DNA from: an uncultured Verrucomicrobia subdivision 3 bacterium
GTDB taxonomy: Bacteria > Verrucomicrobiota > Verrucomicrobiia > Limisphaerales > UBA11358
Assembly (NCBI GenBank): GCA_903878805.1
Contig: CAIRJF010000017.1
Location: 1-64,000 of the forward strand
Direction: 5' to 3'
DNA length: 64,000 nt
In this document: piece by piece, positions 17,744 to 24,905 of the stretch
Layout of the letters: each line of letters opens with the position of its first letter
Position numbering within the stretch: the stretch's first letter is position 1
Notes under the pieces: model-generated
The model's database searches: none
Told to the model about the DNA's origin: nothing
Seen by the model: only the letters and a program-made list of their open reading frames with translations
Made by a program: the position numbers and the translations under genes

Positions 17744-18628
17744 ATGAAAAAACTTTTAATGGCAATTTTTCTGGCCGGAATTTTCGTCGGCAACAGCTTC
17801 GCGCAATCCGCCGAAAACAAATCTGCGTCCGTGGATTTGAGCGGCGTGCGTGTGGAAAAGGGAATCGTGTATCTCGACGGCGATCGAAAAGAAAAAGCGG
17901 ATTTGTATTTTCCGGCGACGATGCCGGCGGACAAAAAACTGCCCGCACTGGTGTGGATTCACGGCGGCGGTTGGTCGAGCGGCGTGCGCGATGCGAAGCG
18001 CGAAGTCAGCGTGTGCAGCACGCTCGCGCGCAACGGCTATGTGATGATGAGCATTGATTACATTTTGTCCGACCGAAAACAGGCCGTGTGGCCGACAAAT
18101 TTGTGGGATTGCAAAACCGCCGTGCGCTGGCTGCGCAAAAACGCGGATCATCTTGGCGTAGACGCCGACCGCATCGGCGTGGCCGGCGGTTCGGCGGGCG
18201 GGCATCTCGCGGCGATGGTCGCGCTCACGACACCCGCCGACGGACTCGATCCGCAAGCGCCGTTCGGCGACGTTTCGTGCGCGGTGAAATGTTGCGTGGA
18301 TCTTTACGGCATCGCGGACATCGGCAGTTATCACGACGTGACGATGCTGGAAAAAAAGTTTGCTGAAGCGCCTGAACTTTATCGCGCAGCGTCGCCGGTG
18401 ACTTATGTGCGGAGCAATTCCGTTCCGATTTTAATCTGCCACGGCACGGCGGACACCACAGTGAGCATCCAGCAATCGGAATTATTCGACCAGACGCTGA
18501 CACGCAGCGGCGTGGTGCATCATTTTGAAGCCGTCACGAATGCGGCGCACACGTTTGATTTGCAGCCCGCTCAAAAGGATTTGCGGCCGTTGGTGACGGA
18601 TTTTTTGGCGAAAAATTTGCGGCAATAA
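17744..18628 (+). CDS. secreted alpha/beta-hydrolase, esterase-like (second of a tandem pair)
   Basis: A 294-residue paralogue of the preceding gene, with the same plan: signal peptide (MKKLLMAIFLAGIFVGNSFA), HGGGW oxyanion motif, GGSAGG elbow, Asp in HGTADTTVSI, and His in AAHTFDL. The conserved EKADLYFPA, AVRWLRKNA, RIGV and KDLRPLV segments in both show tandem duplication followed by marked divergence. One copy may act on a different ester. It is the last gene of the rightward carbohydrate run. Confidence 0.8.
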   Translation: MKKLLMAIFLAGIFVGNSFAQSAENKSASVDLSGVRVEKGIVYLDGDRKEKADLYFPATMPADKKLPALVWIHGGGWSSGVRDAKREVSVCSTLARNGYVMMSIDYILSDRKQAVWPTNLWDCKTAVRWLRKNADHLGVDADRIGVAGGSAGGHLAAMVALTTPADGLDPQAPFGDVSCAVKCCVDLYGIADIGSYHDVTMLEKKFAEAPELYRAASPVTYVRSNSVPILICHGTADTTVSIQQSELFDQTLTRSGVVHHFEAVTNAAHTFDLQPAQKDLRPLVTDFLAKNLRQ

Positions 18629-18633
18629 TTGAT

Positions 18634-19161
18634 TCAATTATTCGGTGTCAGCAGTAGCAGCGAAACGCCCTGGCGCGGCAAGTTGAACTGCAAATCCAAA
18701 TTTTTATTTTCAGCGGTAACAATTTTTGGTGTTTCAAGTTCTGCCAATTTTCCAGTGGCCTCCAGTTCTGAAAATTGTTTTGCCCCAGAGACCGCCCAAA
18801 GTGTGTTACTGCTATCAATCGTCAAAGCACCGATGCCCCACGTCGTCAAATTGGCGTTTGTTCCCGTTCCGGGCATATTGCTACCACCGCCCGCAAAAGT
18901 TGTCACCGTCCCATCTGGCGCAATTTTTCTTATTCTGTAATTGCCGGAATCCCAAACAAAAAGGTTGCTGTGCGTGTCGGCGACAATCGCATTTGGATTA
19001 TTGAACATCGTCAACTGGCCAACGCCGTCCACATAGCCGGAAAAACCTGAACCGGCAAAAGTTTGAACAACTTCGTTGTTCGTGTCGTATGTCTGCCCGT
19101 GGGCGTGCCAGCCGAGTGAAGCCATGACCGCCGCTAGAACCGCAATGATTTTTGTTTTCAT
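18634..19161 (-). CDS. secreted NHL-repeat protein, probably truncated and fused to a foreign tail
   Basis: The ATG at 19161 gives a signal peptide (MKTKIIAVLAAVMASLGWHA). NHL-type beta-propeller repeats follow (NPNAIVADTHSNLFVWDSGN, RIRKIAPDGTVTTFAGGG), about two blades; propellers normally have five or more. The last 25 residues (LQFNLPRQGVSLLLLTP) look like the closing strand of a glycoside hydrolase, not an NHL blade. I suspect an internal deletion has joined the start of an NHL protein to the end of another gene. It points at the esterase genes tail to tail with 5 bp between. Confidence 0.55.
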   Translation of the reverse strand: MKTKIIAVLAAVMASLGWHAHGQTYDTNNEVVQTFAGSGFSGYVDGVGQLTMFNNPNAIVADTHSNLFVWDSGNYRIRKIAPDGTVTTFAGGGSNMPGTGTNANLTTWGIGALTIDSSNTLWAVSGAKQFSELEATGKLAELETPKIVTAENKNLDLQFNLPRQGVSLLLLTPNN

Positions 19162-19195
19162 AATTCCCCGCTTGCGTCGCCGGTTCCGCTGCCAA

Positions 19196-19335
19196 TAAAA
19201 AGGGCGCACTTACTCACGCCCTGAATCAGGCACTGGTATGCCTTGCAAGAACGCTTTCGGCACGCCCAGCTTTGGGCGTGCTTCAAACGCTGTCTTGCTT
19301 GTGAAATTACCAGTTTCGATTCAGACAGCAGCCGA
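19196..19335 (-). ncRNA. structured RNA candidate with terminator, upstream of the NHL gene
   Basis: Four perfect stems are nested about one centre: 19221-19227 with 19318-19324 (7 bp), 19232-19238 with 19308-19314 (7 bp), 19245-19250 with 19293-19298 (6 bp) and 19260-19268 with 19273-19281 (9 bp). On the minus strand a GGGCG/CGCCC stem (19217-19221 with 19202-19206) and TTTTT follow at once, a factor-independent terminator, about 35 bp before the NHL gene. This fits a small RNA or an attenuating leader. No known RNA family is recognised. Confidence 0.5.
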
Positions 19336-19514
19336 AGCCGCAAATTGGATGTTGTGTGTTTTCTGGTCTGGTTTTAACCGATACTGACGATTCAACCACC
19401 GATGCCAAACAGATACAAGTGCAACTTTTGATGCCTACGCGCGCGCGTCGTGCGAGCCATTTAGCGCGGGCAAATTGGCAGAATTTTTGCGCGGGTTGAA
19501 AAATGGCGAAAACG
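19336..19514. other. gene-free stretch at the element's left side
   Basis: No credible gene or RNA is seen here. It has alternating purine/pyrimidine GCGCGCGC near 19440 and must contain the left end of the integrated element, but no direct repeat of the right-hand tRNA fragment could be found. Confidence 0.3.
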
Positions 19515-19799
19515 TCATTTCATGCTGTCACCGCAGATTAGGAGCAAATCGGCGTGCATTTCAGTAAGCCTTGTATTCGAGCCGGTATTTGTGCCGGTGA
19601 CAAAAGCAATATAACGGTCTGTCTGACGCCATTGGATGTTGAATTTATTCCTGACGGCGCGGTGGATTTGCGTCTTGGTTTTGCCAGCGTCTAGCATTCG
19701 GGCGACGAATCCGCGCCGCTGGTCTATTTGCTCCCGCGTTCCCTTGCGGTATGCGTGACGCTGGCCTGCGCGGATAAATTGGCGGGTGGGAAGTATCAT
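19515..19799 (-). CDS. small element-borne protein, possible helix-turn-helix
   Basis: A 94-residue basic protein. RRGFVARMLDAGKTKTQIHR followed by WRQTDRYI could form a helix-turn-helix of the kind found in phage or element regulators and small terminase-like proteins. No close family is recognised. It is the last gene of the leftward element cluster, separated from the ATPase gene by the repeat block at 19827-19957. Confidence 0.45.
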   Translation of the reverse strand: MILPTRQFIRAGQRHAYRKGTREQIDQRRGFVARMLDAGKTKTQIHRAVRNKFNIQWRQTDRYIAFVTGTNTGSNTRLTEMHADLLLICGDSMK

Positions 19800-19826
19800 T
19801 TCAGAATTGTCCTTATTTTTGTCGCT

Positions 19827-19957
19827 GTCTCATGTCTCATACCCTAAAGGGATATGAGACTATGAGACTTTGAGTATCATATTTAGATTTGAGACTTTTG
19901 AGACTATGCACAAAAACCTTGTGAACATTGGCGAAAATAGTTTTGAGACTATGAGAC
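19827..19957. repeat. iteron-like TGAGAC repeats, candidate replication origin
   Basis: GTCTCA occurs at 19827 and 19834; its complement TGAGAC occurs at 19855, 19863, 19890, 19899, 19944 and 19952. Pairs are spaced 7-9 bp apart, and the first four form a large inverted repeat around CCCTAAAGGG. The block is AT-rich and touches the 3' end of the RepA-like ATPase gene. Repeats of this kind beside a Rep gene are usual for iteron origins. Confidence 0.55.
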
Positions 19958-21207
19958 TATGCGCTTTCATGTTTCAAATTCGGTTGCCATTTGCCGGTTT
20001 CGGCTTCCGCGTGGATTTTCCCGGCCTTTTTCAACGCTTTGAGGAGCCGGAAAAATGTCGCCCGGCTAATTCCTTCGCTTTTCGCTTTGGTCTGCCATTC
20101 GGCACTTTCCATGCCTTCCGCCGGTAGTATTTCGAGCAAATCAGCGGGCAAGTGTTCCGGCTTCCGTCCGCCAACTTTTTTCAGCTTGGCCGGGTCGAGG
20201 TCGTCGTCGGGGTGCATCAAGGGAAATTCCCAGCGCACGCCGAATGGCTCGACGGGCGCGAAGTTGCGAAGAATCGGTTCAACCACAAATGCGCTGTCGT
20301 CTTCATGCTTGGTAAAAATCAAAAGACTATCCGGGTCGCGCGCGAAAACACCACTGCCGCTGATGCGGTCAATCGCTTCCTTGCCCGCCGCGTTGCCTTT
20401 GGCAAAGTGCGCGCCGAAAGCGATGGCCGCGCCCGTTTCCGTCGCCATATTTTCAAGCGAGTTCAAAAGTTCAGCCACGTCGCCAGCGGCATTTTCATCC
20501 GTCCCGCCGTAAAGTTTGTAAATCGGGTCAAGAATGATTAGCGCGAAGTTTTCCGCGCGACAGCGTTCAATGATTTTCGGAATGAGTTTTTTGAAGTCGG
20601 CAGCATGGCCGCGCAGATTCCAAAGGTGAATCATGCCGGTGCTAATCTCGACTTTTTTAGCGTGGGCAACCTCTTTAATGCGCCGCTGCCATGCGTGTGG
20701 CTGAATCTCAAAATTCACGAAAAGGACTTTGCCTTGCGCCGTCGTGCGTCCAATCCAGTCCGCGCCAGTGGCAACGGAAATTGCCAAGTCGAGCAAAACC
20801 CAGGTCTTGTAACTTTTCGAGCCTCCGCCCAAAACCAGTTTTGAGCCGAGATGCAAAATTCCGGCAATCAGTTCCGGCGGTGGCGCAATCGGCGCGGCCA
20901 AAAAATCGGCAGCATCAATCAAATCCGGCAAACCGTTGCCCGTATTGGTTGTCGTGTCGTCACGATTTGTTAGTTCATCAATTCGTTTGTTCTGATCTAT
21001 TGCAGCGAGTTCAAGTTTGTCCCGGCTCAATCCTCTGTAAAGTTTAAGCAGAATGGCATCCGCATCTTGCGGTTGAATCGCCGCGCCTTTCCGCACGGGC
21101 ATCTTGAAACCGTTGGCCGGTGGTTTTTCAAGTTTCACAAAGTCCCCCTTCCTGCAATGTCCGTCGGCGGACTGCAATAAGTTGGCGACGTGTGGCGCGT
21201 TCGCCAC
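19957..21207 (-). CDS. AAA_25/RepA-type replicative ATPase of the element
   Basis: A 416-residue RecA-fold ATPase. The Walker A-like GGGSKSYKTWVLLDLA is at about residues 125-140, FVNFEIQPHAW is the family's acidic motif, and FALIILDPIYKLYGG is the Walker B. A serine-rich GSGVFARDPDSLL segment follows. The tail holds a winged-helix-like AEWQTKAKSEGISRATFFRL, which may bind DNA. The family includes RSF1010 RepA-type hexameric helicases and element-borne homologues. The iterons lie at its 3' end. The first 60 residues are poorly conserved in character, so an internal start such as MPVRKGA is possible. Confidence 0.75.
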   Translation of the reverse strand: MANAPHVANLLQSADGHCRKGDFVKLEKPPANGFKMPVRKGAAIQPQDADAILLKLYRGLSRDKLELAAIDQNKRIDELTNRDDTTTNTGNGLPDLIDAADFLAAPIAPPPELIAGILHLGSKLVLGGGSKSYKTWVLLDLAISVATGADWIGRTTAQGKVLFVNFEIQPHAWQRRIKEVAHAKKVEISTGMIHLWNLRGHAADFKKLIPKIIERCRAENFALIILDPIYKLYGGTDENAAGDVAELLNSLENMATETGAAIAFGAHFAKGNAAGKEAIDRISGSGVFARDPDSLLIFTKHEDDSAFVVEPILRNFAPVEPFGVRWEFPLMHPDDDLDPAKLKKVGGRKPEHLPADLLEILPAEGMESAEWQTKAKSEGISRATFFRLLKALKKAGKIHAEAETGKWQPNLKHESA

Positions 21208-21273
21208 GCCGGATGATTTGTTCCACTTTACGCCGGGTTGAACCTGACGCCCGCGAGAATCGCAAAAACTTTT

Positions 21274-21603
21274 TCACGCGCTCACCAAATCCTTTCTGGC
21301 GGGGTTGCCCTGCCGTAGCAGGTCTAAAATCGTTTCAGGTGACAAAGCTCCTCCCGCATTAAAGGTGATGGAGAAAACCAGCAATGCAACTTCATCAGCT
21401 TCCGTGAGCATTATGCCGCGCGATTTGATGAATTGCTTAAATCCAGACTCGTCAATCCAGTTCGACGGCAAACTGTCTTTTGGGAATTCGGCAAAAAACT
21501 CTTTTGTGTCCGCGATGTGCCGCTTGATTTTCGCATCCAATTCGTGAGCGCGTTTCACGTCTGCCGCTGAAATTGCCGTTTCGGTTCTGGCTGGAAGTTT
21601 CAT
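21274..21603 (-). CDS. hypothetical element-borne protein
   Basis: A 109-residue acidic-helical protein not recognised as any family (AADVKRAHELDAKIKRHI, then ESGFKQFIKSRGIMLTEADE). Its ATG overlaps the stop of the excisionase-like gene by 4 bp, so the two are translationally coupled. The next gene downstream is the RepA-like ATPase. Confidence 0.5.
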   Translation of the reverse strand: MKLPARTETAISAADVKRAHELDAKIKRHIADTKEFFAEFPKDSLPSNWIDESGFKQFIKSRGIMLTEADEVALLVFSITFNAGGALSPETILDLLRQGNPARKDLVSA

Positions 21604-21878
21604 TGCGCGTTCCCTCCCTGTTGTTGGTCGTCGTCGAAACTTTCAATGGCCGCGCGTAGGCTTGCACAATCAATCAGCCGCACGCCGCGCGTTGCGCCGG
21701 GCATTCTGAGTGAGTGGCTTTTTACTCGCCCGGATTTGATAAGCGAGAATAGTTGTGTCCTGCACAGGCCGGAGTATGGCTCGCGCTGGCCGGGACGCGG
21801 GAAGCGAGTGAAAGCGGGAGTGATGTTGCTTGGCGTTGCGCCCGCGTCGCAATCGTTTTGGTTTAGTTTTTTCGTCAC
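21600..21878 (-). CDS. excisionase / AlpA-like DNA-binding protein
   Basis: A 92-residue protein whose second half reads like a MerR/AlpA-type winged helix: EPYSGLCRTQLFSLIKSGRV (helix-turn-helix) and then RGVRLIDCASLRAAIESF, the wing and recognition segment seen in excisionases and element activators. It lies two genes from the integrase in the same operon direction and overlaps the next gene by 4 bp. Likely roles are control of integrase direction or activation of the element's replication genes. Confidence 0.6.
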   Translation of the reverse strand: MTKKLNQNDCDAGATPSNITPAFTRFPRPGQREPYSGLCRTQLFSLIKSGRVKSHSLRMPGATRGVRLIDCASLRAAIESFDDDQQQGGNAQ

Positions 21879-21939
21879 GCCCTACATTCGGCGAGAGGCG
21901 ACGAAATTCCTAGAAGTTGAAGGGGAAAATGAAGCTGCC

Positions 21940-22389
21940 CTAAATTTTCCCCTTGGGAAGCGGATATTGTTTTGCGAGTGCCTGACGGGTTTTCTGGACG
22001 TTTTCGACAAGCTTTTCAAATGCTTTGCCCGCGAGTTTGCTTTGATTGGTTCGCTGGCATACTAAACTGGCAATCTCTACGTCCTTAAGCATCCAGTTCG
22101 GTGGGCTTGCTTTATTGTCGAGTAAAACTTTGCGGATTGGGTTATCCCGCTTCGGGTCTTTATAGTTGCGGATAGCGAGGATTAGTCGCGCGGCTTCTTT
22201 TGGTTTTCTTCCAATGGTTGCCAGCAATTTTGTTTGCCATGCTTCGTCGTATGTTGGCGTTACATTTACCGCCAAATACCAGAGCAGCACATATTCCTCG
22301 ACGTTAAAACCGAGTCTTTCAGCCAACTTTTTACCATGTCGCTGCGGCATACATACGCGGGGGACGTTGATTCCTAGTTTCTGTTTCAT
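21940..22389 (-). CDS. hypothetical element-borne protein
   Basis: A 149-residue basic protein of unknown family. MPQRHGKKLAERLGFNVEEY and LLATIGRKPKEAARLILAIR are the most distinctive stretches, and most of it appears helical. It starts 4 bp after the integrase stop, so it is probably co-transcribed with the integrase. Confidence 0.5.
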   Translation of the reverse strand: MKQKLGINVPRVCMPQRHGKKLAERLGFNVEEYVLLWYLAVNVTPTYDEAWQTKLLATIGRKPKEAARLILAIRNYKDPKRDNPIRKVLLDNKASPPNWMLKDVEIASLVCQRTNQSKLAGKAFEKLVENVQKTRQALAKQYPLPKGKI

Positions 22390-22393
22390 TTTT

Positions 22394-23521
22394 CTAAACT
22401 TTCAAACTCGGCAATTTATTCACGGCGTCACGCATGGTTTTAATTTCCGTCTGGGTGTAGCGGTCATTCATGGCGTCGGATTTGTGGCCAGTGAGTTTGC
22501 GGCGCAATTCCTGATCCACGCCCTTGTTGTGAAGTCCGCTGTTGAACGACGCCCGGAGCGCGTGGAATGACAGACGGGAAAGCTGCCGTTGCCCGCCAGT
22601 GTCCACGGAATCATTGCCAATCCCTGCCCGCTTCATTATGGCGAGAAATTGCTTGGACAGTCCGCTACGCCCACCAACAGGCACGGCAGCAAGGCCGGGG
22701 CAGATTGCGCCGGTAGTATCGCCCGCTAGATTGTTCAAATGGCTTTCCAGCGACGGGTGCAACGGGATTTCCAACGTCTCGCCGGTTTTGTGAGTTTCCA
22801 CGACAAGTTTATTGCCCGCCAAATCCACCGCCTGCCAAGTGAGCGTGACGCAATCAGACAAGCGGAGTCCGGCGTAATAGCCTAGCAGGATAGCGGTTTT
22901 CCATTCATCGCTTGCCGCGTCAATCAGCATTTGCGCTTGGGCGGGCGTGAACACTTTGCGTTTAACCTGTTTGATGCGGTCTGGCAATTGCACCGCAGCG
23001 GCGGGATTCGTTGGAATGAGTCCAAGACGACGGGCATAGTTGAACATGGAAATTACTGTTTTCATTTCCACGCGCATTGTGGCGGGCGCAAGTTTCGTTT
23101 CGGCAAGGCGGTCGTAAAACTTTTGGCAATCGTGCGGCGTTACGGCGGAAATTGGCCGGTCAGCTTTGACGCCCAAATAATCGTTGAACCGCTTAACAGA
23201 TGCCTCATAGCGCGTCGCCGTGCCCGCTTGCCGTGAGTTTGTTTTGCCCTTCATCCATTCGGCGCAGAACTCGCGCACGGTGGACTGGCGCAACGTCTCG
23301 CCGCTGGTGCGTTCTAGGATGCCGCCGATGACTTCGCGGCTGATTGCCTCGGTGAGAATCCTATCGCGTCCCATTCCGCCCGCCCGTTCCCATTCGATAG
23401 CAACCGCAAGCGCGGCAGTCTTGGCGGTTTTCTTGGTGGATTTTTTTCGCCACTGGTTTTGGTCGTCACGATAGATGCCAGTCCAGAACGGAGACTTGGG
23501 ATGTTTCCAAACGTATGCCAT
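22394..23521 (-). CDS. tyrosine-type site-specific integrase
   Basis: A 375-residue recombinase. A SAM-like core-binding domain (RQAGTATRYEASVKRFNDYL to LGLIPTNPA) precedes the catalytic domain. The catalytic residues are visible: Arg in YYAGLRLSD, His-x-x-Arg in FHALRASF, His in LTGHKS and the nucleophile Tyr in MNDRYTQ. An Arg/Lys-rich amino-terminal arm (QNQWRKKSTKKTAKTA) would bind arm sites. It is the rightmost gene of the element and its 5' end faces the tRNA 3' fragment about 80 bp away, as expected for a self-integrating element. Confidence 0.9.
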   Translation of the reverse strand: MAYVWKHPKSPFWTGIYRDDQNQWRKKSTKKTAKTAALAVAIEWERAGGMGRDRILTEAISREVIGGILERTSGETLRQSTVREFCAEWMKGKTNSRQAGTATRYEASVKRFNDYLGVKADRPISAVTPHDCQKFYDRLAETKLAPATMRVEMKTVISMFNYARRLGLIPTNPAAAVQLPDRIKQVKRKVFTPAQAQMLIDAASDEWKTAILLGYYAGLRLSDCVTLTWQAVDLAGNKLVVETHKTGETLEIPLHPSLESHLNNLAGDTTGAICPGLAAVPVGGRSGLSKQFLAIMKRAGIGNDSVDTGGQRQLSRLSFHALRASFNSGLHNKGVDQELRRKLTGHKSDAMNDRYTQTEIKTMRDAVNKLPSLKV

Positions 23522-23603
23522 AAGTAAGACACAGAGTAAGACATACAGGGAAGTTTGTCAAGATACAAAGACGAATAGAATCAATGCTTTTATCACTTCA
23601 AAA

Positions 23604-23647
23604 GGGACGGAATTGAATCGCCGGTTCAATTCCGGCTCCTGCCACCA
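23604..23647 (+). other. tRNA or tmRNA 3' fragment, probable attachment site (attR)
   Basis: A T-arm is complete: GCCGG (23620-23624), loop TTCAATT, CCGGC (23632-23636). It is followed by a 7-nt acceptor strand TCCTGCC and ACCA ending at 23647. No 5' half is found upstream. CGGAATTGAA (23608-23617) is also a perfect inverted repeat of TTCAATTCCG (23625-23634), giving the symmetric core that tyrosine recombinases prefer. The intact gene should be at the left end but was not found there. Confidence 0.6.
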
Positions 23648-23735
23648 CTTCACATTTTCATTAGCCAACATTTTCTGCGGATGAATTGGCTTTTCTCCTA
23701 GCGATAAATCGGTCACTTTGCGCGCGGCATCGCCG

Positions 23736-24896
23736 TTGAAAACACTCCAAAAATATCTCGTTGGCCAGGTCTTCGTCACGCTGCTGCTCACCGTGACGGT
23801 GTTCACCGCCGTGCTCCTCATCGGCAACGCGCTGCGGGAAATTCTCACACTGCTCGCCAGCAGCCACGTCAGCCCGTGGCTGATGGTGAAAGCCATAGTC
23901 TATTTGATTCCGTTCGTCTGGGTGTTTGCGCTGCCCATGGGAATGCTCACGGCCACACTGCTGGTTTTTGGTCGCTTCAGTGCGGATCAGGAATTGACCG
24001 CCGCGCGCGCGAGCGGCGTCAGTTTGCTGTCGCTCATCATGCCGGTGCTGCTGCTGAGTTTGTTTTGCTGCACCTTGAGCGCGTGGTTCAATCTGGATCT
24101 CGGCCCGCGCTGCCGCGTGGCCTATCTCGGGCTGATCCGCGACTTGCGTGCGGAAATCGTCAACGCGCAACTGCCGGAAGGCCGCTTCATCACCGATTTC
24201 AAGGGCTACATTTTCTACGTTCAAAAAAATGACGGCGGCAGACTGCAAAACGTAATGATTTACCGGCTGCAAAACGAGACGAATGTGGACACGACGTTGC
24301 GCGCGCCGAGCGGTCAGCTTCACCCGGACCGCGCGAACAATCAGTTGATCCTTGATTTGGTGGATGCGACCAGTGTATCCACGCCCGACCACGGCGATGT
24401 CATTCAGAATTTCCCGACGCTGACTTTGAACTTGAGCATGAGCGACGCCACCAACCACGTCAACAAGCCGAACATCAACGACATGACGTATCTGCAACTG
24501 CGGCAGGAACTGCGCAACCTGGAAAACCTGCGCCTGCCCGTCGGCACGAATACGCCGGACGGATTTCGCGCGCAACTCAAGTCATTGCGCCAGCAGCCCG
24601 GCGATTTCACCGAGCCGGTGCGCGTGGCGATGAACCGCGAGGTGGCGTTTTCGTTTGCATGTTTCGGCTTCACACTGGTTGGTATTCCGCTGGGCATCCG
24701 CGTCCACCGGCGCGAGACGAACATCGGTATCGCTATCGCGCTGCTGCTGGTGCTGGTGTATTACGCCTTCATCATGCTGGGGCAGTCGCTGGCGGCGCAC
24801 GCGGAATTTTATCCGCATCTCATTTTCTGGCTGCCCAATTTTATCTTTCAGGCCGTAGGCGCGGTGCTGCTCTGGCGCGCAAACCGCGGCATCTGA
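23736..24896 (+). CDS. lptF: LptF/LptG-family lipopolysaccharide export permease
   Basis: An inner-membrane subunit of the Lpt exporter, which draws lipopolysaccharide out of the membrane with LptB. The family opening KTLQKYLVGQVF precedes two amino-terminal helices (VFVTLLLTVTVFTAVLLIGN, MVKAIVYLIPFVWVFALPMG). The typical SADQELTAARASGVSLLS follows, then a periplasmic domain at about residues 130-280 and four closing helices (FGFTLVGIPLGI and others). I start at the TTG at 23736, since family members begin at this point; the frame is open to 23718. No clear Shine-Dalgarno is seen. The gene begins right after the attachment site, so its native upstream region has been replaced. Confidence 0.85.
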   Translation: MKTLQKYLVGQVFVTLLLTVTVFTAVLLIGNALREILTLLASSHVSPWLMVKAIVYLIPFVWVFALPMGMLTATLLVFGRFSADQELTAARASGVSLLSLIMPVLLLSLFCCTLSAWFNLDLGPRCRVAYLGLIRDLRAEIVNAQLPEGRFITDFKGYIFYVQKNDGGRLQNVMIYRLQNETNVDTTLRAPSGQLHPDRANNQLILDLVDATSVSTPDHGDVIQNFPTLTLNLSMSDATNHVNKPNINDMTYLQLRQELRNLENLRLPVGTNTPDGFRAQLKSLRQQPGDFTEPVRVAMNREVAFSFACFGFTLVGIPLGIRVHRRETNIGIAIALLLVLVYYAFIMLGQSLAAHAEFYPHLIFWLPNFIFQAVGAVLLWRANRGI

Positions 24897-24905
24897 AAAT
24901 AAAAA

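Larger units (their letters stand above)
19515..23647. mobile_element. small integrative element with integrase, replication ATPase and iterons
   Basis: All genes point left: integrase (22394-23521), hypothetical (21940-22389), excisionase-like (21600-21878), hypothetical (21274-21603), RepA-like ATPase (19957-21207), iterons, and a small helix-turn-helix protein. The integrase end abuts a tRNA-like 3' fragment (23604-23647), the usual attachment arrangement. No capsid, relaxase or conjugation gene is present. The gene set (int, excisionase, replication helicase, origin-like repeats) resembles integrative plasmids or phage satellites. The right end is fairly clear; the left end is only bracketed at 19200-19515. 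Confidence 0.6.

Noticed and set aside
16498-17934. 478-codon frame on the minus strand over the agarase-like and first esterase genes
   Set aside because: Antisense shadow with no family character; both + strand genes have signal peptides and catalytic motifs.
19221-19324. Integron attC site for the nested hairpin
   Set aside because: The end words are CTGAATC/GATTCAG, not the RYYYAAC/GTTRRRY core, and the element carries an ordinary tyrosine integrase with no IntI features.
23604-23647. Complete tmRNA gene
   Set aside because: Only T-arm and acceptor 3' strand are present; no tag frame or 5' half with the matching acceptor strand was found in this window.
23558-23896. 112-codon minus frame across the attachment site
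   Set aside because: It reads through the T-arm antisense (QEPELNRR-type text commonly produced by tRNA ends) and the start of lptF.
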